33,132 bases of DNA from the NCBI GenBank assembly GCA_903871335.1, contig CAIQGE010000029.1, positions 1-33,132 on the forward strand, written 5' to 3'. Under the pieces are notes generated by a model, which was not told where the DNA came from, did not search any database, and saw nothing but the letters and a program-made list of their open reading frames with translations. Origin of the DNA: an uncultured Actinomycetes bacterium (GTDB lineage Bacteria > Actinomycetota > Acidimicrobiia > Acidimicrobiales > RAAP-2). A program made the position numbers and the translations under genes. Positions 24,694 through 33,004 of the stretch are shown piece by piece (position 1 is the first letter of the stretch; each line of letters starts with the position of its first letter).

Positions 24694-26484
24694 GTGTCCA
24701 CACCCACCACGAATAAGCGTCTGCTCGACTGGGTCGAAGAAGTCGCAGCGCTCACAACACCCGATCGTATCCACTGGTGCGACGGATCTGCCGAAGAGTA
24801 CGACGCCTTGTGTCAGCTGCTCGTCGACAACGGCACCTTTACGAAATTGTCCGAGGCCAAGCGCCCCAACAGCTACTACGCGTGTTCGGACCCCGGTGAC
24901 GTCGCTCGCGTGGAGGACCGCACATTTATTTGCTCCGAGAAGGAAATTGACGCGGGTCCGACCAACAACTGGACGGAACCCTCGCAGATGCGCGCCACGT
25001 TGAACGGTCTGTTCAAGGGCTGCATGAAGGGTCGCACCATGTACGTGGTGCCCTTCTCGATGGGACCCCTCGGCAGCAAGATCGCGCACATCGGCGTCGA
25101 GCTGACCGACTCGGCCTACGTGGCCGTCTCGATGCGCATCATGACGCGTATGGGCAAGGGTGCCCTCGACGTTCTCGGCGAGACCGGCGAGTTCGTGCCG
25201 TGTCTGCACTCGGTGGGTATGCCCCTCAACGACGGTGTGACCGATGTGCCGTGGCCGAGTAACGCGGAGAACAAGTACATCGTGCACTTCCCCGAGACCA
25301 AGGAGATCATCTCCTTCGGCTCCGGGTACGGCGGTAACGCGCTGCTCGGAAAGAAGTGCTTCGCCCTGCGCATTGCCTCGACCATGGCGCGTGACGATGG
25401 TTGGTTGGCCGAGCACATGCTGATCCTGAAGCTCACGAGTCCGGCTGGTGAGACCCGTTACGTGTCGGCCGCTTTCCCGAGCGCCTGCGGTAAGACGAAC
25501 CTCGCCATGTTGATTCCGACCCTGCCGGGTTGGAAGGTGGAGACAGTCGGCGACGACATTTGCTGGATGAAGCCCGGTCCGGATGGTCGCCTCTACGCGA
25601 TCAACCCGGAAGCCGGCTTCTTCGGCGTCGCCCCGGGCACCAACATGGAGACCAACCCGAACGCCATGTACTCGGTGGAGGCGAACACGATCTTCACCAA
25701 CACCGCCTTCACCGCTGATGGTGACGTGTGGTGGGAAGGCATGGGCGAGCCGCCCGCGGGCCTCACGGACTGGAAGGGTCAGCCCTGGACCAAAGAGCTC
25801 GGCACCCCCGCCGCGCACCCGAACTCGCGTTTCACCGCCCCCGCCGCCCAGGACCCCGCCATCGCGGCCGAGTGGGAAGACCCCGCCGGCGTGCCGATCG
25901 ACGCGATCTTGTTCGGTGGTCGACGCGGCAGCGTGATTCCGCTCGTGTTCCAGTCCTTCGACTGGCAGCACGGCGTGTTCCTCGGTGCGACCATGTCGTC
26001 GGAAACGACCGCCGCGGCCGCCGGTGCCGTCGGCAACCTCCGTCGCGACCCGTTCGCCATGTTGCCCTTCTGTGGCTACAACATGGCGGACTACTTCGCG
26101 CACTGGCTGGAGGTCGGTGCCGCGAGCAGCCCCTCCGCGTTGCCGAAGATCTTCTACGTCAACTGGTTCCGCAAGGGCGATGACGGTCGCTGGTTGTGGC
26201 CGGGCTACGGCGAGAACAGCCGCGTGCTGGAGTGGGTCTTCGAGCGCTGCGCCGGTCGAGGTGCCGCCGACGAGACCGCCATTGGTTACGTGCCCACCCG
26301 CGACGCCCTCAACCTCGAGGGACTCAACATCGCCGACGAGGACCTCACCGAGTTGCTCAAGGTGAACGTCGACGAATGGCGTGCGGAAGTGCCGAGCATT
26401 CGCGAGCACTTCGCCATTTTCAACGAGCGACTTCCGCAGGCTCTTCACGAAGAAGTGGACGCTCTCGAAAAGAGACTGGGCTAG
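24694..26484 (+). CDS. pckG: Phosphoenolpyruvate carboxykinase (GTP)
   Basis: PckG interconverts oxaloacetate plus GTP with phosphoenolpyruvate, CO2 and GDP, at the entry to gluconeogenesis. The 596-aa product matches the GTP-dependent family in length and motifs: [13 protein letters not shown] (kinase P-loop with the reactive Cys) near residue 260, the R-rich substrate region, [17 protein letters not shown], and [11 protein letters not shown]. The GTG at 24694 is preceded by GGAGG at 8-base spacing; the frame is open for 94 further codons upstream, but that stretch is antisense to thiL and non-homologous. The stop shares CTAG with the convergent MFS gene. fumC in the same window supplies malate for the same carbon route. 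Confidence 0.97.
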   Translation: MSTPTTNKRLLDWVEEVAALTTPDRIHWCDGSAEEYDALCQLLVDNGTFTKLSEAKRPNSYYACSDPGDVARVEDRTFICSEKEIDAGPTNNWTEPSQMRATLNGLFKGCMKGRTMYVVPFSMGPLGSKIAHIGVELTDSAYVAVSMRIMTRMGKGALDVLGETGEFVPCLHSVGMPLNDGVTDVPWPSNAENKYIVHFPETKEIISFGSGYGGNALLGKKCFALRIASTMARDDGWLAEHMLILKLTSPAGETRYVSAAFPSACGKTNLAMLIPTLPGWKVETVGDDICWMKPGPDGRLYAINPEAGFFGVAPGTNMETNPNAMYSVEANTIFTNTAFTADGDVWWEGMGEPPAGLTDWKGQPWTKELGTPAAHPNSRFTAPAAQDPAIAAEWEDPAGVPIDAILFGGRRGSVIPLVFQSFDWQHGVFLGATMSSETTAAAAGAVGNLRRDPFAMLPFCGYNMADYFAHWLEVGAASSPSALPKIFYVNWFRKGDDGRWLWPGYGENSRVLEWVFERCAGRGAADETAIGYVPTRDALNLEGLNIADEDLTELLKVNVDEWRAEVPSIREHFAIFNERLPQALHEEVDALEKRLG

Positions 26485-27776
26485 TTCACCATTCGGCGAC
26501 CGAGGCCGTAGACAACCCCGGTCACACCCGCTAACACTGCGACAATCCCGTCGCCGTCCGCGAAGTTCAGCGCGACGGCGACGGGAATTGTTGCTCCTAT
26601 GACCCATAACAACTGTTGGCGGACGGCAAAACGCGCGAAGGTCTGACCCTGGGCGCCTTCGGGAACGTGTCGCTGGGTGATGGCGTCAAAACTGGGTTGT
26701 GCCACAGCCGCGCACGCACCCAACCACGCCGCCAGAATGACCTGCACCGGGGCTACCGCGTCAAAGGTCGCCAGGGCGGCACCCAAGGCAATCGCGAGTA
26801 ACGACAAGGTCAACAACGTCGACTCGGGCAATCGATTTCGCACGCGGGTCACGAGTCCGAGTCCGGCGAGAGCTCCGAGACCGCTCAGAACGAGGGCCGC
26901 GGCAAACCACCCGAGTCCGGCGTGACTACGTCGTAACCCGAAGGCCAGCAGGAACGTGGAGAAGCCCACCGTGAAACGCACGACTGCCGTGGCCGTGAGT
27001 CCCCAACTCACTTCGGTATCGCCGTGGGGCTGTAGGACCTGAAGATCTCGCTGGACCGGAGCGAGCGCCGGGTTCGTGACGCGACGTGCCGGCGTGGGTC
27101 GACGAAGACGTAGTGACGCAAAGGTGGCGACGAGAAAAATCATGCTCGCCACGATCAGCACCGACGTCGCACCAATGCTTTTCAATATGCCGACACCGAC
27201 GAAGCCCGCGAGGAGCCCCACCATCGTGCCGAGGAGGGTGAGTTGCGCGTTGAATCCGGCGAAGCCCGGTTCGGCGTCATCCGTTCGTGTCGGCCACCCC
27301 GCCGCGTCCACGCCGCGCGCGTGGTCGGCGAATTGATCAGTGCGGGCCATTTCGGGAACGAGCGTCCCTCTCGTGACCACGTAGAGCTTGGAGGACACGA
27401 GCACCAAGAAGGCCAAAGGGAACAAGATCCACCCATTGAGGTGTTGACTCATGAGAACGCAGAGCACGACTCGAGCGAGCGCGGACAGGGCGACGAGGAT
27501 GCGGCGACCCGACGACGAGCGATCAATCAACGGACCGAGGAGCGGCGAGACGACCGCGAACGGCGCAATCGTGAGCAACAAGTAGGCGAGGACCTTCGTC
27601 TTGGCCTCCGTGGGTGAGACCGAGAAGAATAGTGATCCGGCCAGTGAGATGGTGACAAACGTGTCCCCCGCCATCATCAAGACGTGGACGAGGGCGAGCC
27701 GACCGAAGGCGGTCGTCTGATCAAACAGATCCAGCGTTGACGCCCACGCGAGGGAGAGCAGTCCACGAGTTCGCAC
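26481..27776 (-). CDS. Major facilitator superfamily transporter
   Basis: The 431-aa product has about twelve hydrophobic segments in two halves, with the MFS loop between segments 2 and 3 visible as [15 protein letters not shown] and another charged loop before the second half. There is no substrate-specific signature, so it is left as a general MFS permease (efflux-type architecture). I set the start at the GTG at 27776, 8 bases after a TACGCT hexamer; a GTG at 27818 in the same frame would add 14 residues but leave only 29 bases to the divergent gene. It converges on pckG with a shared CTAG stop. Confidence 0.8.
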   Translation of the reverse strand: MRTRGLLSLAWASTLDLFDQTTAFGRLALVHVLMMAGDTFVTISLAGSLFFSVSPTEAKTKVLAYLLLTIAPFAVVSPLLGPLIDRSSSGRRILVALSALARVVLCVLMSQHLNGWILFPLAFLVLVSSKLYVVTRGTLVPEMARTDQFADHARGVDAAGWPTRTDDAEPGFAGFNAQLTLLGTMVGLLAGFVGVGILKSIGATSVLIVASMIFLVATFASLRLRRPTPARRVTNPALAPVQRDLQVLQPHGDTEVSWGLTATAVVRFTVGFSTFLLAFGLRRSHAGLGWFAAALVLSGLGALAGLGLVTRVRNRLPESTLLTLSLLAIALGAALATFDAVAPVQVILAAWLGACAAVAQPSFDAITQRHVPEGAQGQTFARFAVRQQLLWVIGATIPVAVALNFADGDGIVAVLAGVTGVVYGLGRRMVN

Positions 27777-27847
27777 GCTGACTGAGCGTAGGGCACCAAC
27801 GGGGTTGCACCGCACCACCGCCGCCCACGAACCACTAAAACGAGGTC

Positions 27848-28687
27848 GTGCACGTCTCCGCGTTCTTCTTGAATCTTCCTCTCGCTTTGCTCACGGCCCT
27901 CGTCTGGCTGACGTTGGCCTTCGTCGCGAGCCGCGTCGTACACCGCCACGCCGTCGTCGACGTGTTTTGGGGTGCCGGCTTCCTCGTTGTTCTCATCGAG
28001 AGCCTCCTCGTGTCGCACGCCTGGTCCACTGCGGACCAGCACCCGTGGTGGCATCAAGGGTCCGGTGACACGGTTCGCTACGTCGCACTGGCGCTCGTAG
28101 CTCTGTGGAGTCTCCGGCTGTCCGGCTACCTCGCCCTTCGACAGCGCGGTGCCGGCGAAGATCCTCGCTACACGATGATTCTTCGTGGCGCCAAGGGGAA
28201 GAATGAGACCCTCTACGCCTACCGGACCATCTATCTCCTACAAGCGGGCTTGCTCTTCTTCATCTCCGTGCCCCTCCAGTGGATTGCCTTCTCGCCTCAC
28301 TTCGCCCTCCCGGTCGTCATCGTCGCCAGCATCGTCGTACTCGTGGGCGTGTGGTTCGAAAGTGTGGGTGACTACCAGCTGCGTCGCTTCTTGGCCGACC
28401 CCGCGAACAAGGGCACCACCATGGACCGGGGCTTGTGGGGGTGGACGCGGCACCCGAATTATTTCGGCGACGCGGTCGTGTGGTGGGGACTGTTTGGTGT
28501 CGCGGCCGCGACCGGGTGGGGTCTACTCAGCGTCCTCTCGCCGCTCGCGATGAACCGGCTTCTGACATCGGTGTCAGGCAAACCTCTCCTCGAAGGCAAA
28601 TTGACCAAGACCCGCGCGGGCTACCAGGAATACGTCGCGGAAGTTAGCCCCTTCTTCCCTCGCCCGAGGCGGCGAGCATCGTCGTAA
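27848..28687 (+). CDS. DUF1295 family membrane protein (steroid 5-alpha-reductase-like)
   Basis: The 279-aa product is an integral membrane protein with about six to seven hydrophobic segments. It carries the DUF1295 landmarks VVDVFWGAGF near the start, the loop YTMILRGAKGKNETLYAY, and the strongly conserved GLWGWTRHPNYFGDAVVWWG, shared with isoprenylcysteine methyltransferase and steroid-reductase-type enzymes. A reductase role on lipid substrates is plausible but unproven. TAAAAC ends 6 bases before the GTG, with no clear ribosome-binding site, suggesting a leaderless start. The cupin gene follows after 26 bases. Confidence 0.85.
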   Translation: MHVSAFFLNLPLALLTALVWLTLAFVASRVVHRHAVVDVFWGAGFLVVLIESLLVSHAWSTADQHPWWHQGSGDTVRYVALALVALWSLRLSGYLALRQRGAGEDPRYTMILRGAKGKNETLYAYRTIYLLQAGLLFFISVPLQWIAFSPHFALPVVIVASIVVLVGVWFESVGDYQLRRFLADPANKGTTMDRGLWGWTRHPNYFGDAVVWWGLFGVAAATGWGLLSVLSPLAMNRLLTSVSGKPLLEGKLTKTRAGYQEYVAEVSPFFPRPRRRASS

Positions 28688-28713
28688 AGTGAACCGCGAC
28701 GAGGGAGATCACC

Positions 28714-29184
28714 ATGTTTGAGACCATTCCGAAAGCACTGCACCGGGCCGAGAGCGATCTGCCCTTCGTCGATATCGGTGACGGATCGTCGATGCAGGTT
28801 CTACACATTGATCTCGACCGCGACCTGTGGGTCGTCCGCACGCGCTTTCAACCTGGCTACACCGTGCAGACCCACCGCCACACGGGTGACGTCTACGCCT
28901 TCACCCTGAGCGGTTCCTGGCACTACCTCGAGTATCCCGAGGTGAACCGCGCCGGAAGTTACCTGTACGAACCGGCGGGATCCACCCACACTTTGAATGT
29001 TCCGGCCTCCAACAGCGAGGTCACCGACGTCTTTTTCGCCATCTTCGGGAAGAACGAAAACATCGACGCCGACGGCAACGTCACGAGCGTGTGGGACGCG
29101 GCGTTCATTAACTCCGTCTACCGGATCTTGTGCGAGGCCCAAGGCTTCGCCGCACCCGCCATTGTGGGTGTCGAGATCGTCTGA
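28714..29184 (+). CDS. Cupin-domain protein, 2,4'-dihydroxyacetophenone dioxygenase-like
   Basis: The 156-aa product has a single cupin fold with likely metal ligands in THRHTGDVYAFTLSGSWHY and the second motif YEPAGSTHTLNVP. It resembles the small cupins annotated as dihydroxyacetophenone dioxygenase or acetylacetone-cleaving-like enzymes, but no aromatic-degradation genes lie nearby, so the substrate is open. GAGGGAG precedes the ATG. It converges on the TetR gene with 5 bases between stop codons, which makes it one possible target or partner of that regulator. Confidence 0.8.
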   Translation: MFETIPKALHRAESDLPFVDIGDGSSMQVLHIDLDRDLWVVRTRFQPGYTVQTHRHTGDVYAFTLSGSWHYLEYPEVNRAGSYLYEPAGSTHTLNVPASNSEVTDVFFAIFGKNENIDADGNVTSVWDAAFINSVYRILCEAQGFAAPAIVGVEIV

Positions 29185-29189
29185 GGGTC

Positions 29190-29807
29190 CTACGGCGTCA
29201 GGAACGACGCAAAGATGATCTGAACACCGGTGTCCCACTCCTCGGAGTCAATGGGGTGGGCGGAGATGTCATCGACGGTGCGACCGATATTGGTGGCCAT
29301 CATCAACACCGCCATCATGCGAGCGCTGACGTCAGTACGCAACCACCCGCGGACTTGGCCCTCCGCGCACAAACCCGTCAAGACGTCCGTCACTTCGCTC
29401 TGCACCGCACCGATCTCTTCACGGAGTGCCGGGCGGGCGAGAGCGGCCGCCACAATGCGAGCTCGCATCTGCCGTCGGGGTAGTCGAGCGGGATCGGAAT
29501 TAATGGACGAAAAGAGCTGCGCCATGGAGATGGCGAACTCCGACTTGGTCTTGGAGCCGCCCAAAATCTTTGTCATGCTCTCAACGTCGGTGCGAATGAG
29601 ATCGGTGAAGATACGAACCATCGCCGCGTCGATCACGCCCTCGCGCGAACCAAAATGGTGGTACACCGAACCGTAATTCACACCCGTCGCATCGCAGATG
29701 TCAGGAATTCGAATCAGCGACTCGTCCGTATCCATGAGACGCTCGGCCACGGCCGTGATGACCGAATTCATTACTGGTATAGAACGCGCTTGCTTGTTCA
29801 CTGTCAT
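29190..29807 (-). CDS. TetR/AcrR-family transcriptional regulator
   Basis: The 205-aa product has an N-terminal helix-turn-helix of TetR type: IRIPDICDATGVNYGSVYHH followed by FGSREGVIDAAMVRIFTDLI. The C-terminal ligand-binding part is helical, with no recognisable ligand motif. The start is either the ATG at 29807 or a GTG two codons later at 29801; the proposed -10 ends 3 or 9 bases upstream, so the GTG would suit a leaderless mRNA better. The upstream 323 bases are unusually AT-rich for this window and may hold its operator. Confidence 0.88.
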   Translation of the reverse strand: MTVNKQARSIPVMNSVITAVAERLMDTDESLIRIPDICDATGVNYGSVYHHFGSREGVIDAAMVRIFTDLIRTDVESMTKILGGSKTKSEFAISMAQLFSSINSDPARLPRRQMRARIVAAALARPALREEIGAVQSEVTDVLTGLCAEGQVRGWLRTDVSARMMAVLMMATNIGRTVDDISAHPIDSEEWDTGVQIIFASFLTP

Positions 29808-29810
29808 CGA

Positions 29811-29838
29811 GTATTACATTTTCCGTAAAGTCGTGCAA
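29811..29838 (-). promoter_or_regulatory. Candidate promoter of the TetR gene
   Basis: On the minus strand TTGCAC (-35) and TAATAC (-10) are separated by 16 bases, the best sigma-70-type pair I found in the window. Initiation would fall close to the start codon of the TetR gene. Confidence 0.5.
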
Positions 29839-30118
29839 TGAAATGCGCAACTGCATGCAAAAGTAGGGCGAGAAAATACCAAAAAGTTTTGTAATTCAAC
29901 TCTCGAATAACTTCTTTTTGTCTACAACTAGAACATTTTCCGAACGAAATATTGCACCTCACCACAACGCGGGCGCTCACGCACTCGCCCGGATCTCAAC
30001 GCGCTCCCCGTCGACGCGCCAGAATCTCAGGGAAGTGGGCTCACCCCAACTTTGTTCCGTGTCGAGCGCTCGCCGGCCTCACGATCGAGCACGATCTCAC
30101 GACGCGGTCAATGTTCAC

Positions 30119-30124
30119 TAGCCT
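30119..30124 (+). promoter_or_regulatory. Candidate -10 element of a leaderless lepB promoter
   Basis: TAGCCT fits TANNNT and ends 6 bases before the GTG of lepB; no ribosome-binding site lies between. It is the third TAGCNT hexamer found at this spacing in the window. Confidence 0.4.
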
Positions 30125-30130
30125 TGCTTT

Positions 30131-30757
30131 GTGACAATTGATGCTCCGGACGTGGAGAACTCTCCGGCGTCCCCCGATGCGACGTCTCCGACAGCTTCGT
30201 CGTCTCCGTCCGCCACCCGCCGTTTTCTCCGGCAGGCGACTGAGTGGACTTTGATCATCGTCGGAGCACTGCTGTTGGCCTTTCTCTTTCGTACCTACGT
30301 CGCGCAAACTTTCTACATTCCGTCGGATTCGATGAACCCCAATCTCTTGATCGGCGACCGGATCCTTGTTTCCAAGATTTCGGTCGAATGGGGCACGGTG
30401 CACCGCGGCGACATTGTCGTCTTTGACTCACCCAACAACTTGGTCTCGGCCTGCGGCACGACGCCGGAGAAGTATCTGGTCAAGCGCGTCATCGGGGTTC
30501 CGGGCGATCATCTCAAGTCCGTCGGCGACAACATCTACGTGAACGGGGCTCTGCTCTCCCAACCGTGGGCCCACATCGAACCATTAGGAAGCCGACCGAT
30601 CTCCCCGACGATTGTGCCCGCGAATCACTACTTCATGCTCGGTGACAATGAACCCATCTCGTGTGACAGCAGATATTGGGGCACGGTGCCTCGATCGTCG
30701 ATCATCGGCAAGGCCGTAACGATCATTTACCCGTTCAACCGCATCGGCTTCCTCTAG
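30131..30757 (+). CDS. lepB: Signal peptidase I
   Basis: LepB cleaves signal peptides from exported proteins at the outer face of the membrane. The 208-aa product has a Ser/Pro-rich cytoplasmic N-terminus and one membrane helix (about 37-55). The catalytic Ser is S67 in YIPSDSMNPN, the general-base Lys is K118 in YLVKRVIGVPGD, and GDNEPISCDSRYWG matches box E. Actinobacteria often place lepB right after rplS; here it stands alone. The start is a GTG without a ribosome-binding site. Its stop shares CTAG with the convergent oxidoreductase gene. Confidence 0.95.
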   Translation: MTIDAPDVENSPASPDATSPTASSSPSATRRFLRQATEWTLIIVGALLLAFLFRTYVAQTFYIPSDSMNPNLLIGDRILVSKISVEWGTVHRGDIVVFDSPNNLVSACGTTPEKYLVKRVIGVPGDHLKSVGDNIYVNGALLSQPWAHIEPLGSRPISPTIVPANHYFMLGDNEPISCDSRYWGTVPRSSIIGKAVTIIYPFNRIGFL

Positions 30758-32166
30758 GAATCAAAGCCGAGTCCGAGGGCGTCCATGGCTTTCAGCCAGA
30801 CGTTGCGACGACCCTCGTGGCGATCAGCTCGAGTAATGGACCATTGGGTCAGGCGTATGAAGACCCAGCGAAAGGGCTCCGGCGGAAACGGCAGAGGCTT
30901 TCGTCGCACCATGGACAGGCGGGTTCGTTCGGTGTCCAGGTCGTCGAGGAGGTCCAACATGGTGGCCGCTCCAAAACGTGTGGACGCGACACCGAGTCCG
31001 GTGTAGCCGAGGACGTAGGCAACTTTCCCCTTGTGTGAGGTACCCCAAAAAGGCGAGAACCTGGTGCACGTATCGATGGCCCCACCCCACGCGTGCGTGA
31101 ACTTGATGCCCTTGAGCTGCGGAAAGGTCTTGAGGAAGTGACTTGCTAGGGTCGCGTACGTTTCGGCGTTGAACTCGTACTCGCGGCGCACCTTGCCGCG
31201 AAAATTGTAAATCGCGTCGTAACCACCCCACAAGATCGAGCCGTCGTTCGTGAGTCGGTAGTAGTGGAACTGGTAGCCGGCGTCGGAGATTCCTTCGCGA
31301 CTTTCCCAACCAATGGACGCACGTTGCTCGTCGGTGAGGGGTTCGGTGACGAGCTGATAGTCGTAGACCGGTACGACATACTTGCGCGCTTTGCGAACGA
31401 GGGACGGAAAGACATTGGTGGCGAGAGCTACCTTGGCCGCCGTCACGGCGCCGTAGGGCGTATGCGCCCTGATGCCCTCGTCAACGTCTTCGAGCCATTC
31501 GACTTTCGAGTTCTCAAATATCTTGACTCCCAGCGACAAGCACGCGCGCTCCAGACCCCAGACCAACCGCGCGGGATCAACCAGCGCGGTGCCATCGGGG
31601 TCGTAGAGACCGGCTTCGTAACTCGGAGAATTCACCCGCGCACGGACCGCCTCACGGTCCAGGACCTCGACGTGATCACCTAACGCGTTGCGCAAAGAGG
31701 CTTCTTCCTCGATGTTCTTTACTTGCCAGGGAGCGAGAGCGACGCGGATTTCACCAGTGCGTTCCCAGTCGCATTCGATGCCGTAGCGCGCGATCGTCTC
31801 TTCAATCTCATTGAGGTTCTCTCGCCCGAGTCGTTCGATGACGTCCATCTCGTCGCGAAACCGGTTCCAACCATTATTAAATCCGTGCGTCAGCGACGAA
31901 TTGCAGAAGCCACCGTTGCGTCCCGAAGCCCCAGCTCCCGTTTCGTATTGCTCAATGACGACGACGCTGCGTTCGGGGTCGCGCTCCTTGGCGAGGAGCG
32001 CCGTCCAGAGACCGGTATAGCCCGCACCAATAATGCAGAGGTCCGCGCCCAGTTCACCCACCAGGGCAGGGTGTGATGCGGGTTCCAAAGGATCTGAGTC
32101 GAGCCACCACAGGTCGGGTTGGACTTCGGCGAGATGACGGAGGACGAAGGGGTCCTTCTTTTGCAT
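30754..32166 (-). CDS. FAD-dependent oxidoreductase (DAO family, amine/amino-acid oxidase-like)
   Basis: The product (about 470 aa) has a Rossmann dinucleotide-binding motif near its N-terminus, DLCIIGAGYTGLWTALLAKE, with the matching acidic strand end VVVIEQYETGAGASGRNGG. A typical D-amino-acid-oxidase-fold C-terminal strand-helix follows, VAYVLGYTGLGVASTRFGA. The overall pattern is closest to gamma-glutamylputrescine oxidase or glycine/sarcosine-type enzymes, but the substrate is not readable. I prefer the ATG at 32166 because an 18-bp palindrome sits directly upstream; a GTG at 32193 in the same frame would place that palindrome inside the gene. Confidence 0.88.
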   Translation of the reverse strand: MQKKDPFVLRHLAEVQPDLWWLDSDPLEPASHPALVGELGADLCIIGAGYTGLWTALLAKERDPERSVVVIEQYETGAGASGRNGGFCNSSLTHGFNNGWNRFRDEMDVIERLGRENLNEIEETIARYGIECDWERTGEIRVALAPWQVKNIEEEASLRNALGDHVEVLDREAVRARVNSPSYEAGLYDPDGTALVDPARLVWGLERACLSLGVKIFENSKVEWLEDVDEGIRAHTPYGAVTAAKVALATNVFPSLVRKARKYVVPVYDYQLVTEPLTDEQRASIGWESREGISDAGYQFHYYRLTNDGSILWGGYDAIYNFRGKVRREYEFNAETYATLASHFLKTFPQLKGIKFTHAWGGAIDTCTRFSPFWGTSHKGKVAYVLGYTGLGVASTRFGAATMLDLLDDLDTERTRLSMVRRKPLPFPPEPFRWVFIRLTQWSITRADRHEGRRNVWLKAMDALGLGFDS

Positions 32167-32171
32167 ACTGT

Positions 32172-32189
32172 GGTCGGCCACGGCCGACC
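32172..32189. promoter_or_regulatory. 18-bp inverted repeat at the start of the FAD oxidoreductase gene
   Basis: GGTCGGCC-AC-GGCCGACC has perfect 8-bp arms around two bases. It ends 5 bases before the ATG at 32166, so it may be an operator or an mRNA hairpin that blocks translation initiation. If translation instead begins at the GTG at 32193, it is coding sequence for residues 2-8. Confidence 0.45.
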
Positions 32190-32262
32190 TCACCCACTCT
32201 CGAAATTCACGGAATTCCTGAACGCCTCAGTGATTTGAGGCTGACCTACAGATTACCCTTCG

Positions 32263-32775
32263 GTGCGGACACTCCCGCGCCGCGTGAGCCTCGCCGATAC
32301 CAACGACGTCGACAGCGAGCAGACTGTCGTCGTGATTATGTTTCCGAGTGTGTCCGTTCGCGACTTGGAAGGGCGCTCCATGTCGACGCCGACCTGTTTG
32401 ACGGGATCCCCGAATGTCGTGATGGTGGCATTTCGTCGCGAGCACCAACGTCTCGTCGACTCGTGGATTCCGTGGCTGGAAGACACCCAACGAACTCTCC
32501 CCGACCTTCGGTTTTACGAAGTACCGGCGATATCCGGCACGTGGAAGCCGGTCCGACGTTTCATCGACGGCGGCATGGCGCAAGCCATCAAAGTTCCCGC
32601 CGTCCTCCAGCGAACTTTGACCTACTACGGCGATCTTTCGTTATTGACAACACCGCTGCAGATCACCGACCGTAACGACATCCACATTCTGAAGGTCACG
32701 GCCGGTGAAGTGCTGGCGCGCACGACCGGCGAATTCTCTCCGTCCAAGGCCGAGTCCCTCGGTCTCACCGACTGA
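32263..32775 (+). CDS. Thioredoxin-fold-like hypothetical protein (ATP10-like pattern)
   Basis: The product (145-170 aa depending on the start) has the strand VVMVAFRREHQRLVDSWIPW, then YEVPAISGTWKPVRRFIDGG and a late strand-helix region. This layout resembles peroxiredoxin-like or ATP10-like thioredoxin-fold proteins that lack the CxxC active site; no catalytic Cys pair is visible. Start codons are uncertain: GTG at 32263, GTG at 32287, or ATG at 32338 (MFPSVSVRDLEG). None has a good ribosome-binding site. It is divergent from the oxidoreductase gene and followed by 171 bases of spacer before the IS256-family end. Confidence 0.6.
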   Translation: MRTLPRRVSLADTNDVDSEQTVVVIMFPSVSVRDLEGRSMSTPTCLTGSPNVVMVAFRREHQRLVDSWIPWLEDTQRTLPDLRFYEVPAISGTWKPVRRFIDGGMAQAIKVPAVLQRTLTYYGDLSLLTTPLQITDRNDIHILKVTAGEVLARTTGEFSPSKAESLGLTD

Positions 32776-32946
32776 CTCAGCATTGCTCGTCAAGCCTGCT
32801 CGGTCAGCCTCAGTTGGCCTCAACGAAAAAGAGAATCAAAGACCGGCCGTTGACGGATCGATGTCTCCAACCACCATTGCTTTGCGAGCTATGCGGGAAA
32901 GTTGTGGCTGGCCGAATTTGAGGAGTTTCACCACGTGACGTGAATT

Positions 32947-33004
32947 GGGTCAGATCCCTTGTTGAATGTCTTTTGCGAATTCAACCAACAGGGAGAACTG
33001 ACCC
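32947..33004 (+). promoter_or_regulatory. Imperfect inverted repeat enclosing the transposase RBS
   Basis: The left arm (from 32947, GGGTCAGATCCCTTGTTGAAT-like) and the right arm (ending 33004, starting ATTCAACCAACAGGG) pair over GGGTCAG/CTGACCC, CCC/GGG and TTGAAT/ATTCAA with small bulges. The AGGGAG ribosome-binding site lies inside the right arm, so folding would hide it. Confidence 0.5.

Larger units (their letters stand above)
29808..30130. other. AT-rich intergenic region between TetR and lepB
   Basis: This 323-base gap holds no credible gene. Its first 150 bases are far more AT-rich than the rest of the window and contain the TetR promoter candidate, the palindrome TGCATGCA near 29861-29870, and two exact copies of ACATTTTCCG (29816-29825 and 29933-29942). 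The second half is GC-rich, with short frames only and a CGAGCGCTCG palindrome at 30063-30072. It ends in the lepB promoter candidate. Confidence 0.5.

Noticed and set aside
24658-26607. A 649-codon open frame on the minus strand across pckG
   Set aside because: It is antisense to a complete pckG gene with all motifs; such long shadows are expected at this GC content. The His/Arg/Gly/Val-rich product has no family pattern.
29952-30121. Possible tRNA or small RNA in the TetR-lepB gap
   Set aside because: No T-loop consensus, no cloverleaf pairing and no CCA-like end could be found.
32846-32938. A 31-codon plus-strand frame ending just before the IS256-family end, possibly a transposase or gene remnant
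   Set aside because: It is too short and matches nothing I can name; the product (ending LWLAEFEEFHHVT) is only suggestive.
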